Assembly (NCBI GenBank): GCA_002914805.1
Contig: JXTB01000300.1
Coordinates: 350,618-414,617, forward strand
Length of the DNA: 64,000 bases
Origin: Parasponia andersonii
Lineage: Eukaryota > Streptophyta > Magnoliopsida > Rosales > Cannabaceae
Direction of reading: 5' to 3'
Positions 36,706-48,380 of the stretch are shown here, in pieces. The translations under genes were made by a program, and so were the position numbers. The notes beneath the pieces are model-generated. The model did no database searches, was not told the DNA's origin, and saw only the letters and a program-made list of their open reading frames with translations. How positions within the stretch are numbered: position 1 is the first letter of the stretch; the number at the start of each line of letters is the position of its first letter.

Positions 36706-38571
36706 GCAGTATGATCAAAACCATCAATCTATATGCACATGACACAAATCAATCTATACCCATGAGCTCACATCCTTTCATCTGTAGAGACCCAGGATGA
36801 TGGCACTAAGTGTACCTAACAGTCTATCTGACACCTAAGCTCATATCCAGAAGGGACGCTCATGTGTCTCCTACTAAATATGGAGGGGCGACCGAATTAC
36901 CTAGCCGACCAAATGGGAAGGTAATCAGAAATAATAAAATCTCACGTGGGTTTACGGACTCTACACTGATGATGAGACATACAACGTCATACTATAAACC
37001 CACGATGCAAACACGGTGCTCATGTATAATCGTATGACACGTGCAACCTATAACTGAAGTGTGAAAATAATCATACTCTGGTTTTTTAATACAATAAGAA
37101 TATAAGGTTTTTAAAGAAAAACGGCAGCATAACGGCTCTATTTTTGATATACTCAAAATAACTTGAACTCAGAAAATCCCCAAAATAATAGAGTGTATAT
37201 ATATATATATATATGGTTGCCAATCCAATAGGTATTTTTTTTCTTTACCTATGGGCAGGTATTTTTTTTTTAGCCGTTGGATCACCATTAGATGGTGATC
37301 CAATGGCTATAATGAAGTGCATGAAAAGACGTGCATCATTAATGCTCTTTCTCTCTCTTACTTTTTACAATAAAAAAATGTGCATGTTAAATTTTCATTG
37401 GCCAAATTGATACATATGTATAGGTTAAAAAAAAATACCTACTGGATTGGTGCCCTATATATATATATATCATATCATCACAGTCCATCATATATGTTCA
37501 AAAAATTCAAAAACCACATTTGTTCTCATATGTTGCAGAAAATAAGTTTTATTCAAAAATAGTATAAAACGAAAGTAACCGAATCCCTACCTTACAAGAA
37601 TATTGATACCATACTATTGAATCCTCAAGGTATCGTTGAGGATCGTCCGGAGGGTTGGGAACCAATTCCAAGTCCTTGATCATCCTCTTGCGAGAAACCA
37701 ACTTCTCAATAGAGCTTCAAATCCATAATCAGAACTCTTTATTAAATTTTTAGTACCCAAAATAGCTAGGTAAATAAATAACTTGTCCAATTCGGGTCCA
37801 GGTCCCCACCGGACCGGTGGCACATAAATCGAGACAAATCTCAGTCGTCCGATTTCAGTTTTCATGCCAGTCACCAAATATATGCTATATATATATATAT
37901 ATATATATATCAAATTTCCTCATTTTCCGAGTACAATCTAAAAATGACAACAAAATCACGATCTAATGGTCAGATTAAAAAGTCAAACTTAAACTCAAAA
38001 TATCCAAAAATGACAACTTTTGATTCAGACAGTATGGGGTTAAGATATATATACCTCGACGATCTTTGCGACGAGACGAATCCAACGAGCCCGGAATCGT
38101 CGCTAGTGACAAAAACTCCTCCGCAGCTTTTCCTCCTTCTCCGGCAACGGCGAGCTCCTCAGACAGTTGCTACTGGTCGGCATCGACTCAAGCACAGTGC
38201 TGGCGAGTTTCGTCGGCGGTTCCCGCGGCTGGACGACGGCGAGAGGGGGCGGCGACTCCTTCGGTGGTCTTTGGCTTAAAGTGAAGAATGGAGCGAGGGA
38301 GAGAGAAAGAGAGAGTGATCAAGGGCGAGGGAGAGAGAAGAGAGAGTGAATGGGAGGGAGAGCCCAAGTGGGATTAGTAGGGGATTGCGTAAATTTTTAA
38401 AAATTTTCACTATAGTCCCCAGTTCCCAAATCTCTATCAATTTAGTCTTCCAAAAATTACAATTTAGTCATTCTACACAAAATTTTTGCAAATTAATCCC
38501 CCCATTAGTATATCCAGAAAATTGGTAAAATATCCAAATTACCCTTGAAAATTTCAGGTTTTTACAGAAAG
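36102..38571 (-). mobile_element. Solo LTR, about 2.46 kb, reverse orientation (fossil)
   Basis: The element spans 36107-38566 and is flanked by an exact GAAAG duplication (36102-36106 and 38567-38571). Read on the minus strand it begins TGTAAAAACCTGAAA and ends near GGGTCGAGATA, matching the family at 13155-15223. It has the same GA/CT-rich tract (38290-38350), the same GC-rich island (38060-38270) and the same PBS-less structure without internal genes. A small MITE (37215-37455) and a CA microsatellite (36665-36699) lie inside it. Confidence 0.8.
37215..37455. mobile_element. MITE, 241 bp, inserted in the reverse solo LTR
   Basis: The terminal inverted repeats are GGTTGCCAATCCAATAGGTA and, on the other strand, GGGCACCAATCCAGTAGGTA. 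The interior has the hairpin GATCACCATTAGATGGTGATC. TA dinucleotides flank both ends, consistent with TA target preference (Tc1/mariner-like), but the target tract is itself a TA repeat, so the duplication cannot be read exactly. Confidence 0.75.
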
Positions 38572-38962
38572 TCACATAGACTTATATTTGTATATATATG
38601 TATGCATTTGTATATTCTTTTATTTTTGAAATTTGTTTTAACAAAAAATAAAGGTATTAGAAATTTTTTGTTACCACTTTTTTTGAAATTTTAGTAACAA
38701 TTTTTAAAAATAAAAAACGAAAACAAGATTGCTAAGCAAAATTTTGGGTTTTTACAGAAATTCACATAAACTTATATTTATATATGTATATACATATATG
38801 TATGTATGCATTTGTATACAAATATTTGTATATTCTTTTATTTTTGAAATTTATTTTAAAAAAATAAAGGTATTAGAAAATTTTTGTTACCACTTTTTTT
38901 GAAATTTTAGTAATGATTTTTAAAAATAAAAAACGAAAACAAGATTGCTAAGCAAAATTTCA
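38549..38962. repeat. Tandem duplication, 190-bp period, starting at the solo LTR edge
   Basis: TTTTTACAGAAAGTCACATA near 38559 recurs as TTTTTACAGAAATTCACATA near 38749. The following AT-rich stretch, ending GATTGCTAAGCAAAATTT, is also repeated. The second unit has an extra TA-rich insert. The unit contains the last bases of the LTR, so the duplication came after that insertion. Confidence 0.7.
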
Positions 38963-39386
38963 AAAAAAATTTCCATTTTTCTGTTTAAGAAAAACAAAAA
39001 ACAAAAAATGAAATTGAATCCAAGCAAACCCTTAGCCTAGTATTATTACATTTTCTTTCAACGTGGAGGGTCCAAAATTTGAATGCTCATTATCCAAAGT
39101 AGGGAAAAAAAATGGCATATTTGCGTTATTTACATTTTAATTATAATCAATTAGTAATAGACTGATACATTATATAATGCAGAGTATCAGATGTACTCTT
39201 TAGCATTAATGTTTTTATACATAAACTTTAAAACCTAAGATTGAATTACTTCAATATTGTATATTCTTTTTTTACCTTAGTTTTGGACCCTACATTTTCA
39301 CATTTCACATTATAGTGCTAGAATTAACTATATTTTGTAGCTTAGATTTGGCCCATAATTTTTAAAAAAATTGTTAAAAACTGAGA
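38963..39386. other. AT-rich spacer
   Basis: No gene was seen. The true left end of the following retrotransposon could lie within this stretch. Confidence 0.4.
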
Positions 39387-42300
39387 CAAAAACATACATA
39401 ATTTGGATGGTAGGATGAGAATTTAAAAACTTTGTTTATTAAATGAGATTGACATTATTTGTTTGGCAACAAAATCTAAGAATATTCAAGCAAAAGAAAA
39501 TAATAATCTAAGAGTAACCCTATTTCAAACTTAGACGCATTACAAGCATATAATAAATTATTTAATATTTATCTTATTATGGGCCCTATTTCTATTGTAC
39601 TTGCCACGTGGACTGAGGGGGAATAGAACAGATGGCGAAAAAAGAGTAGACTCAATATAAATCTCTAAAAAGTTTATTTAAAATAGCACGTGAGTCTCGT
39701 GTGACATAGTACAGACCCATTAACTCTTGTACGGAAGATCTGATCCATCCTCAGGGTCATATCAGACAGACCCTAGGCAAGGTCAGCTAATCCCAAACTC
39801 TTTCTGAAAGGCTTGGAGGGTCAGAAGTTTTATAGAGTCTGTGACTGGCTATCCTTACAAATAACACTTGGTCTCGGACATAACATTTAATGCCATATCG
39901 TGGCCACTATGCACATTAGGTAAACCAATTTAACAAAGCAATATGCCACCACGATTCTCTCCTTCCGAAAGCGTATCGGAGAAAATTGTGGAGGACAATT
40001 CATGTCAATTTAGGAGAGATTGCGGTATCCATAATCCGTAATTCCCAATAGATATGATGATGAAAGGAGGTAATTGATTCTGAAATTAGGAACCACAAAG
40101 TTCCTAATTTCAGAGTATAAATATAGCACATCGTCCTAGTAAAAGATAAGATTTTCTTCCTGCTATTTAACTCCAAAAAAAAGATAGACATATTTGACTT
40201 AAATATCGGAGAATTTTTGCAGTTAGTCACCCTTACCTTTCTGTTTAAAATCAAGAACGAAATTAATATAAGTAGCAAGGATACATGGACAGTTAGTAGA
40301 AGAATATACCAATAATTTGGTGTCGTTTATGGAAAGAGACGAGAGAAAAAAGAATTGAAAACTAGAAGTTAATACACTCCCTGAACGAAAAAACGTACGA
40401 TACTATATGGCACTTTCGAGAATGACGATAAAAAGCACGCGACCTAATACTGAAGGAAGCTCCCTAGAAGCACGGCCTAGCTTAAGTAAAAACTAGACTA
40501 GATACTTAACGCTCTAGCAGAAGCAAATAAGAAGGTGTTAATGGCTCAGATGTCATCCTGGGTGTAAAGAATAAGATTGCTGAAGTCTATAGAGATAGTG
40601 TCCACCTTGAAGGGTTATTAGCAAGAGAAGCCAGAAGTGAACGAAGAGATGAATTCAACGAGGAGGTTCAGCAAGAGTTCAGAGAACAGCAATGCACCCC
40701 GATGATAGGAGAAATTCCTGCACTAGCTAGATCACAAATACAAGAAGGATAGTAAAATCATGCAAGGTATTCCCAGATGGGAGCAATGGCAAAGAGACGA
40801 TAGCAGAGAAATCTCAAAAGCACACATCTCGACTGGAAGCAAGAAATGATGACAAAGCTCAGCAAAAGATTTGGGGCTCACCATGGTCAGTCCCCTATTG
40901 ACTTAGTAGAGCAAGCCGTGCGAGGAATCAATCGAGTAACATTCACCGATTGGATTCAGTAGAGCCAAAGCCAAAGGACTTCACAGCCCCAATACTCAAG
41001 CCATTCAAAGAAAAAATAGACTTCCTAGACCATATCTACTTGTTTCAGTAGATGATGGCCTTAGAAACCAAAAATGAGGTCGTGATGTGCAAGGTCTTAT
41101 CCACCACCTTGGTAAAACCAACCTTAGCATAGTTCAGGCAGATGAAGATTTTTGCAAACTGTTCCTAAAACAAGACGTAAATGCAAGGAGGCAATAGAAG
41201 ACCATGGAATCTAGACCATTTGGAACAATCTATAGGCGAATCCCTGAGGGAATACTTGTCTCGATTTTTGGATATGATATCCCAAATACACGATGTCGAT
41301 TCGATCTAAGCTGTGTGCTCTTTTGTTAGAGGCCTGTAGTCGAGCTCCATGTTGTCAGATCATCTACTCTTAAATCTGCCATACGATATATCCGATGTAT
41401 TAACAAAGTCAGAAGGAGTCTTTAGGGTGTTGGAGAGCCATCAACAAGTACCCAAAGCTTCCGTAGTGATAACAACAACACCGACATAGCCCAACCACAC
41501 AAGGAGTAAAAAGGCCTACGTAGACCCAAGAGCCAGCTTCAAAGCAGATAACCCTAGGCCAAGCCAACCAAGAGGGGGACAAACAGAGAAAATGATTTAA
41601 ATACCCTTTACAGAAATTTGAGCTTAATATAATAATCGATGTAATATTCCTCCATAATAAAGACAAAGGCATTTTTAAAGACCCTCCTAAGTCCAACATC
41701 ACAGATCACATGAAAAATAGAAATAAATATTGCCAATTTCATAAAGACCATGGTCAAAACACCATTCATTGTTGTAGCCTCCATGCGCAGGTTATGATGG
41801 CTATCTAAGATGGAAAGTTAAAAGAATACGTGAAGGCAAATGGGAATCAGTCCAAGGATGGCGCCACGAGATAAGATAAAGGGAAACAGACTTAAGCTTT
41901 GGGGTCGGGAGAATAAATTTTGAGGAAAGTGCCAATGATCATAGGCAGACCAAAGCCTACCCAAAGTCAAGAGGAAAAAGCGAAACTGCAGAAAAGGACC
42001 GAAGAAAGAGTGAAATGCTTAAGAGGGTTGGGATATTCTATGAATCATCTGATAATAAAGAAAAGCTACACCTCTACTGTCCCTATTGCCTTTATTTAGC
42101 AAGACCTAGTCACAGTGCGTCGACCCCACAATGACTCTTTAGTACTAAAACTGCAGATTGACTCTTCGATGGTAGGGAGGGTCCTGGTCGACAACGAAAA
42201 CAATGTTGATGTATTGTTCCTCAGCACCTTTGAAAACATGGATCTAAACCAAAATGCACTCAAGCCAACCTATCAACCTTTGTTCACTTTTAACAGCAGC

Positions 42301-44911
42301 AAGGTCAGTTCCTTAGGTATCATAATGTTAAAAGTCTACGCCACTAAGAGATGCCTAGAAATGGACTTTATCGTCATTAACTGTCATTCTTCTTTCAACG
42401 CTATTATGGGAAGAAGGTGGATCCACGCTATACATAAAGTCGTGTCAACCCTTCATTAAGTCTTGAGGTGCCAATCAAAAGACGGGACTTATAGAATAGA
42501 CATCAAAGGCAATCGAGCTTCTGCAAGGAAATGCTTTTGGCTGCTTTGAAGTAAGCCAATGAGACGACAAATGCCCTAACAGAAAACAAATAGCAGCTAA
42601 AGGATCACTTGCTAATATAAATGAAACAGATTAAAGAAGAGTTTGACAGGCCATAGATCACAATTGAGGAGCTAGTGGCAATCCTCTTGGAGAAATCAGA
42701 CCCAGATAAAACAATCTTGGTCAGAGTCCTATTCATCACGGAGCGAGGTCTATACTGCTATAAGAAGATGTCGTTCGATCTAAAAACTATGGGAACAACC
42801 TACTAGAGGTTGATGAATAAGATCTTCACTGAGCTACTAGAAAAAATGATGGAAATTTACATTGACGACATGGTCGTGAAAAGTAAAGAAGCTATAGATC
42901 ATCTGGGGTATTCGGACGAGTGCTTCTAAATTTTAATGCATTACCAAAGGCATCTGAACCTCAAAAAATGTGCTTTCGGAGCATCTTAGGCAATTCCTGG
43001 GACATATAATAAGCAGAAGAAGAATTGAAGCTAATCCTACCTAGTTATCCTCAATTGTGTATATATAAAGACCTTCGATAATCAGGCAAGTTCAGCATCT
43101 GACCAGGAAAATAGCAGCACTCAGTCGGTTCGTCTCTAAGATATCTGACCAATATCAGGCATTCTTCCAATGTATCAAGAAAAGCTATTCGGTTGCTTGG
43201 GGGAGGAATAGGATTAGGCATTGATAGAATTTAAAGAATACTTAAGCCACTTGCCCATCTTATATTCGCCAAAGGAAGGACAATGCTTGTACATGTACCT
43301 AGCAGTATCTGAGGTGGCAGTTAGCATAGTGTTGTTCATTGAAAAAGAAGGTCAACATAATCTCGTATTTTATACAAGTCGTATGTTATTAGATGTAGAA
43401 ACACGATACAACATGGACAAGAAATTGATCTTAGCTCTAGTAAATACAAAGAAAAAGCTGAGGGAATATTTCGAAGCACATCTGATCATGGTATATATGG
43501 ATTTCCCTATCTGACAGATTCTAGCTAAGCCAAATATTTCGGGGTGATTGATTAAATGGGCCATCGAATTAAGAATATACAACATTGAGTACTAGCCTCG
43601 GATAGCTAAAAGGGGATAAGTCATAGCGGACTTCTTAGTAGAGATCCAATCTTTTGGCGAACTACAAAACTCAGCACAGACACCTTCGGCTTCGAGTAAC
43701 TTGGATTGGACCCTCTACACCAATGGATTCACAATACCTTGGGTTTGGCATTGGGATGGTCTTACAAACTCTCATGGGACTTAAGATATAAAAAGCTCTG
43801 AGGCTCGAGTTCAAGGCGACCAATAATGAGGTAGAATATGAGGCATTACTTCAAAGTTTGGAGTTGGCTATCCATTTTAGGGTAGAAAGTATCATGGTGA
43901 CAACTGATTCCCAACTGGTAGTAGGCTAAATAAAAAGAGATTTCGAAGTGAAAGAGCCGAGGTTACATAAGCATTTCTCAAAAACATACATAATTTGGAT
44001 GGTAGGATGAGAATTTAAAAACATTGTTTATTAAACAAGATTGACATTATTTGTTCAGCAATAAAATCTAAGAATATTCAAGCAAAAAAAATAATAATCT
44101 AAGAGTAACTGTATTTCAAACTTACAAGCATATAATAAATGGTTTAATATTTATCTTACTGTGGGGCCCATTTCTATTGTACTTGCCACGTGAACTGAGA
44201 GAGAATAGAACAGATAGCGAGAAAAGAGTGGACTCAATATAAATCTCTAAAAAGTTTATTTAAATTAGCATGTGAGTCCTGTGTGACATAGTACGGACCC
44301 ATTAACTCTTGGACGGAAGAGTTAATCTATCCTCAAGGCTGTATTAGACATACCTTGGACAAAGTCAGCTAATCCCAGACCCTTTCCAAAAAGCTTGGAG
44401 GGTCGGAAGTTCTATAAAGTCTGCGATTGGCTATCCTTATAAATAACACTCAGTCCCAGATTCAGACATAGTATTTAATACTACATCGTAACTACCACTC
44501 ATGTTAGGGGAACCAACTTAATAGAACAACATGCCACCACGATCCTATCCTTCGAAATGCATATCGGAAAAGATTGTGTAGGACAATTCATGTCAATTCA
44601 GGAAAGATTGCGGTATCCATAATCCGTAATTCCCGATGGATATGACGATGGAAGGAGGTAATTGATTCTGAAATTAGGGACCACAAAGTTCCTAATTTCA
44701 GGATATAAATATAGCACATCGTCCTAGTAAAAGGTAAGATTTTCTTCTTGCTACGTAACTCCAAAAAAAAAAAAAAAAGATAAACATATTTGACTTAAGC
44801 ATTGAAGAGTTTTTACAGCTAGCCATCCTCCGCCTTTCCTTTCAGAATTAAGAACGAAATCAACGGAAGCAGCATGAATACATGAACAGTTGGTAGAAGA
44901 AGGCACCAACA
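39387..44911 (+). mobile_element. Second Ty3/Gypsy LTR retrotransposon, Tat-like, broken (fossil)
   Basis: Direct repeats at 39387-40314 and 43978-44911 are the LTRs. Both contain CTTGCCACGTG and a TATAAATATAGCACATCG promoter-like stretch, and both end in the CCAATA/CCAACA type end. TTTGGTGTCGTTTATGG follows the left LTR in the primer-binding position. Internal parts in order are gag with a CCHC-type knuckle (about 40840-41850), aspartic protease (42115-42459), reverse transcriptase (about 42640-43020, with a YIDDM catalytic motif), RNase H (43221-43514) and a second RNase H-like domain (about 43700-43975). No integrase was recognised. The element is broken, with many breaks. The LTRs differ visibly throughout, so it is not recent. 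The left boundary is approximate and no target duplication was confirmed. Confidence 0.8.
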
Positions 44912-45216
44912 CTTACTTCTTACTTCTGTTTGGAAAAATAAATTGAATATATATTTTATTTTTAGAATATCCTGTATTGTCAGCAATCAAATAACAAAAT
45001 TAATTGAAAAGGTAGTAGAATTTCGATATTTAAAGGGTTATAGCCATTAAGAAGTAAAATAAGAGAGAAACATAATTCAAAAACTAAGTTTAAGACCTTT
45101 TAGCAGTCGGAAACCAAAATAGGAGTAAAGTTAATTTGCATGGAGTAAAACAGGATCATTCCCAAAATAAATTTGTATTTGTTTGTCCCTCATTTGATAA
45201 TTATTATCTTACGCAA
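44912..45216. other. Spacer upstream of TIM23
   Basis: AT-rich sequence between the retrotransposon and the TIM23 promoter region. Nothing specific was seen. Confidence 0.4.
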
Positions 45217-45289
45217 GTCGTTTGAAGCACACAAAACGACACCTCGTTTTGCATGCTGTATTATTGTCGTTTACTGTATTAAAAACGAC
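45217..45289. promoter_or_regulatory. Two GTCGTTT-N10-AAACGAC inverted modules upstream of TIM23
   Basis: At 45217-45240 and again at 45266-45289 the sequence has GTCGTTT, a 10-base spacer, then AAACGAC. Each module is 24 bases. The second module is kept in the duplicated copy at 47603-47626. They lie about 215-290 bases before the TIM23 ATG. A regulatory role is inference; they could be remnants of a transposon end. Confidence 0.45.
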
Positions 45290-45465
45290 ATGTGGCTTTT
45301 CTATTTTGCTGCTGCGCCGCCACCGTGGCACCGACCAACCTCTTCTTCAAGATGCTTTGGTTCTCTACTTCCCTCAATATTCCCAAACTGTCCTCTCTCT
45401 CTCTATCTCTCATTCATTCACTCTCTCTCTTCTTTCTTTTTCTAAAATCCAAAAAAGTTTTAGCA

Positions 45466-45473
45466 AAACCCTA
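45466..45473 (+). promoter_or_regulatory. Telo-box (AAACCCTA) in the TIM23 leader
   Basis: The motif AAACCCTA sits 31 bases before the ATG. Telo-boxes are known near the start of many plant housekeeping and translation-related genes. The copy-2 leader keeps it. Confidence 0.55.
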
Positions 45474-45503
45474 GATCAGAACCAGAGAGCTTCGATTCCG
45501 GCC

Positions 45504-46067
45504 ATGGCGGACTCAATCTCCTCGGCCGATCGCGAGCGAGATCTCTCCAAGCCCCGTCTCTACAACCCCTACCAGGACCTTCAGGTACCGATGCGAAATC
45601 TCTACGAGCTCCCAACCTCCCCCGAGTTCCTCTTCGTCGAAGAAGCTCGTCGCCAGCGTCGATCCTGGGGCGAGAATCTCACCTTCTACACCGGCTGCAG
45701 CTACCTCGCCGGTGCGGTCGGCGGCGCCGGCGCCGGACTGGTGATCGGCGTCAAGTCCTTTGAGTCGAGTGATACCACGAAGCTCCGTGTCAACCGGATT
45801 CTAAATGCGTCTGGTCATTCGGGCCGGGTTTGGGGAAACCGGCTGGGCGTGATCGGGTTGCTCTACGCGGGTTTGGAGAGTGGAATCGTTTCGTTGAGGG
45901 ACACTGACGATGTGTGGAATAGCGTGGCGGCTGGTCTCGGGACGGGTGCGCTGTATCGGGCGGCGAGAGGGGTGAGGTCAGCGGCTGTGGCGGGTGCGGT
46001 CGGTGGGGTTTTGGTTGGTGTGGCTGTGACGGCAAAGCAGGCGGTCAAGCGATATGTGCCTATTTGA
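45504..46067 (+). CDS. TIM23: Mitochondrial import inner membrane translocase subunit TIM23
   Basis: TIM23 forms the channel that moves presequence-bearing proteins across the mitochondrial inner membrane, with TIM17, TIM50 and TIM44 (family knowledge). The single exon encodes 187 residues, the usual length, starting [16 protein letters not shown] at an ATG in good context (GCCATGG). Residues 1-60 are the hydrophilic intermembrane-space part with [20 protein letters not shown]. Residues 65-187 form the Tim17/Tim22/Tim23 domain, with glycine-rich membrane helices ([45 protein letters not shown] and [16 protein letters not shown]). Lack of introns matches Arabidopsis TIM23-1 and TIM23-2, as I recall. 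The GC content is higher than in the surroundings. Confidence 0.93.
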   Translation: MADSISSADRERDLSKPRLYNPYQDLQVPMRNLYELPTSPEFLFVEEARRQRRSWGENLTFYTGCSYLAGAVGGAGAGLVIGVKSFESSDTTKLRVNRILNASGHSGRVWGNRLGVIGLLYAGLESGIVSLRDTDDVWNSVAAGLGTGALYRAARGVRSAAVAGAVGGVLVGVAVTAKQAVKRYVPI

Positions 46068-47358
46068 GAAGAAGGGTATTGTGAGTTTCAACTCTAAGTT
46101 TGTTTAATTTGCCAATTTTGATAGTTTAGTTGGAGTTCGGCATATTGGCCCATTGAAAAATTATAAGAATGGACAATATGCTATGATAATGCTATTGGAA
46201 CTTCAATTACTTAATTGATGAATAGCACAGCATGGGAGTCACATGCTTCCATCATAGCTTAACTAAATTATATAGTTGGTTCTCCGTATTTTTTCGGATA
46301 ATGAATAATGGAAGTGGATTTGATCTGTCCAATTTTATGGCTTGGTTGCTATCAATGGAATGGTAGTCTTAGCCGGTGGCTTTTGCATAGAGTTAATTGG
46401 ATGTGCGTAATTTATTTTTGATATGTTCTGATTGCCAGAAGATAATTCTTTGAATTACATGATGGATCAGTTTCTATTTGTTTATTGATCATTTGTTGTC
46501 AGAGAGCATTAAGCTACATTTCTGTGTTCTGTTGTTAAGATCTACTCTTTCATGTTTCTGTTGCTATTGTGTTCTTATTGAGAATGTTATGTTTATTTAA
46601 GGATATATATGTCTACTGTCAAGTTAAGTATTCTCTTGTGTTGAAATCTTTTTGATGGATGTGGCACAACACTACATGGTTATAGCTTGAGGATGAAAAG
46701 GTGCAAGGAAGAGGGTTATGAGAGAACTAGGGTTACATGTTTTTAATTAGAAGAAGAAGAAGAAACAACGCTACGTGGCTCCAGCTTTTGGATGACAAAG
46801 TGCAAGGAAGGGGATTGTGAGAGAACTCGGATAGATGTTCTTATTATTGGCTTTTTTAAGATTCCACATTAAACAGCAAAATATTCTCATATTCAGGACT
46901 CAGGAATCTGAAAATGAGTGAACTTACCATCAGTGACTTTGTGTTTCCTTATCGCCTTCACAATAGCATCAGCACCCAAGCTTTTGAGTGTTGCATGCCT
47001 CTTGAAGTAATAGTCATCGTCTGAATGTCCTAGGTTGAAGATCCCTACTTTTTCATTCCATCGGTTTAATTAACTCAAGCCTAACCTAGAAAAATAGGAG
47101 GTGCCATTGTCCGTTACAGCTTGGGACTTTTTATCTGTATTAGGAAACTTAACTAGGAAGTAAAAATTTTCTAGAAGAAACCTAACCAACATGGTAAGAT
47201 GTTTGGACTTAAAACTTCTACCATAAAAACATTTTCAAACCGAAATTAAGAAACCTAAGTCTAAAATTAAAAAATGTAAATTGCTTTATTTTATTGGAAG
47301 CTTTCAGGAAACGAATAAAAAACGAGATCACATATGAAAAATGAAGGGGGAAACTCAG

Positions 47359-47542
47359 NNNNNNNNNNNNNNNNNNNNNNNNNNNNNNNNNNNNNNNNNN
47401 NNNNNNNNNNNNNNNNNNNNNNNNNNNNNNNNNNNNNNNNNNNNNNNNNNNNNNNNNNNNNNNNNNNNNNNNNNNNNNNNNNNNNNNNNNNNNNNNNNNN
47501 NNNNNNNNNNNNNNNNNNNNNNNNNNNNNNNNNNNNNNNNNN
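47359..47542. other. Assembly gap (184 N)
   Basis: Undetermined bases inside copy 1 of the tandem duplication. The flanks match copy 2 at about 49679 and 50362, so roughly 680 bases are expected here. The gap is probably a scaffolding estimate that is too small. Confidence 0.9.
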
Positions 47543-47824
47543 GCTTTTTGGTCTTTTAGGAACAGAGTTACTGTTTGCTAATTAAGCAAATGCTATCTTA
47601 TTGTCGTTTACTGTATTAAAAACGACATGTTGCTTTTTTATTTTACTACTACGGCTCTGCCACCGTAGCATCGACCATCCTCTTCTTCAAGATACTTTGA
47701 TTCTCTTCTCTTTCCCTCAAAATTCCCAAACGCTATCCACTCTCTCTCCCTCCTTTCTCTCTCTAAAATCCAAAAAAGCTTTAGCAAAACCCTAGATCAG
47801 AACCAGAGAGCTTCGATTCTACCC

Positions 47825-48380
47825 ATTGCAGACTCAATCTCCTCGTTCGATCTCGAGCAAAATCTCTCCAAGCCCCGTCTCTACAACCCCTACCAAGACC
47901 TTCAGGTACCAATGCAAAACCTCTACGAGCTCCCAACCTCCCCCGAGTTTCGCTTTGTCAAAGAAGCTCGTCGCCAACGTCGTTCCTAGGGCAAGAATCT
48001 CACCTTCTACACCGGTTGCAGCCACCTCGTTAGTGTGGTCGATGACGCCGATGTCGAACTGGTGACCGGCGTCAAATTCTTTGAGTCGAGTGATACCATG
48101 AAGCTCCGTGTCAACTATAGTCTAAATGCATCTGGTCATTCGGGCCGGGTTTGGGGAAACTGGTTAAGCATGATCCTTTGCGGGTTTGGAGAGTGGAATC
48201 ATTTCGTTGTGGGACACTGACGATGTGTGGAACAGCGTGGCGGTTAGTCTCAGGACAGGTGTGCTGTATCGGGCGACAAGAGGGGTGAGGTTGGCAGTTG
48301 TGGCGGGTGTGGTCGGTGGGGTTTTGGTTGGTGTGGCCGTGATGGCGAAGTAGGCGATCAAGTGACATGTGCCTATTTGA
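47825..48380 (+). pseudogene. TIM23 pseudogene (tandem copy)
   Basis: This copy aligns with the intact TIM23 at 45504-46067 along its whole length. The start codon is ATT instead of ATG. A TGG codon of the intact gene has become TAG near 47989. An 8-base loss near 48165 shifts the frame, and a further TAG lies close to the end (near 48351). Substitutions are spread throughout, while the surrounding non-coding DNA is similarly diverged, so the copy has been free of coding constraint for some time. Promoter-proximal sequence including the telo-box is kept, so a non-coding transcript remains possible. Confidence 0.88.

Noticed and set aside
36509-36745. ORF with a Cys-Val run
   Set aside because: The run is a translated CA/TG microsatellite (36665-36699) inside the reverse solo LTR.
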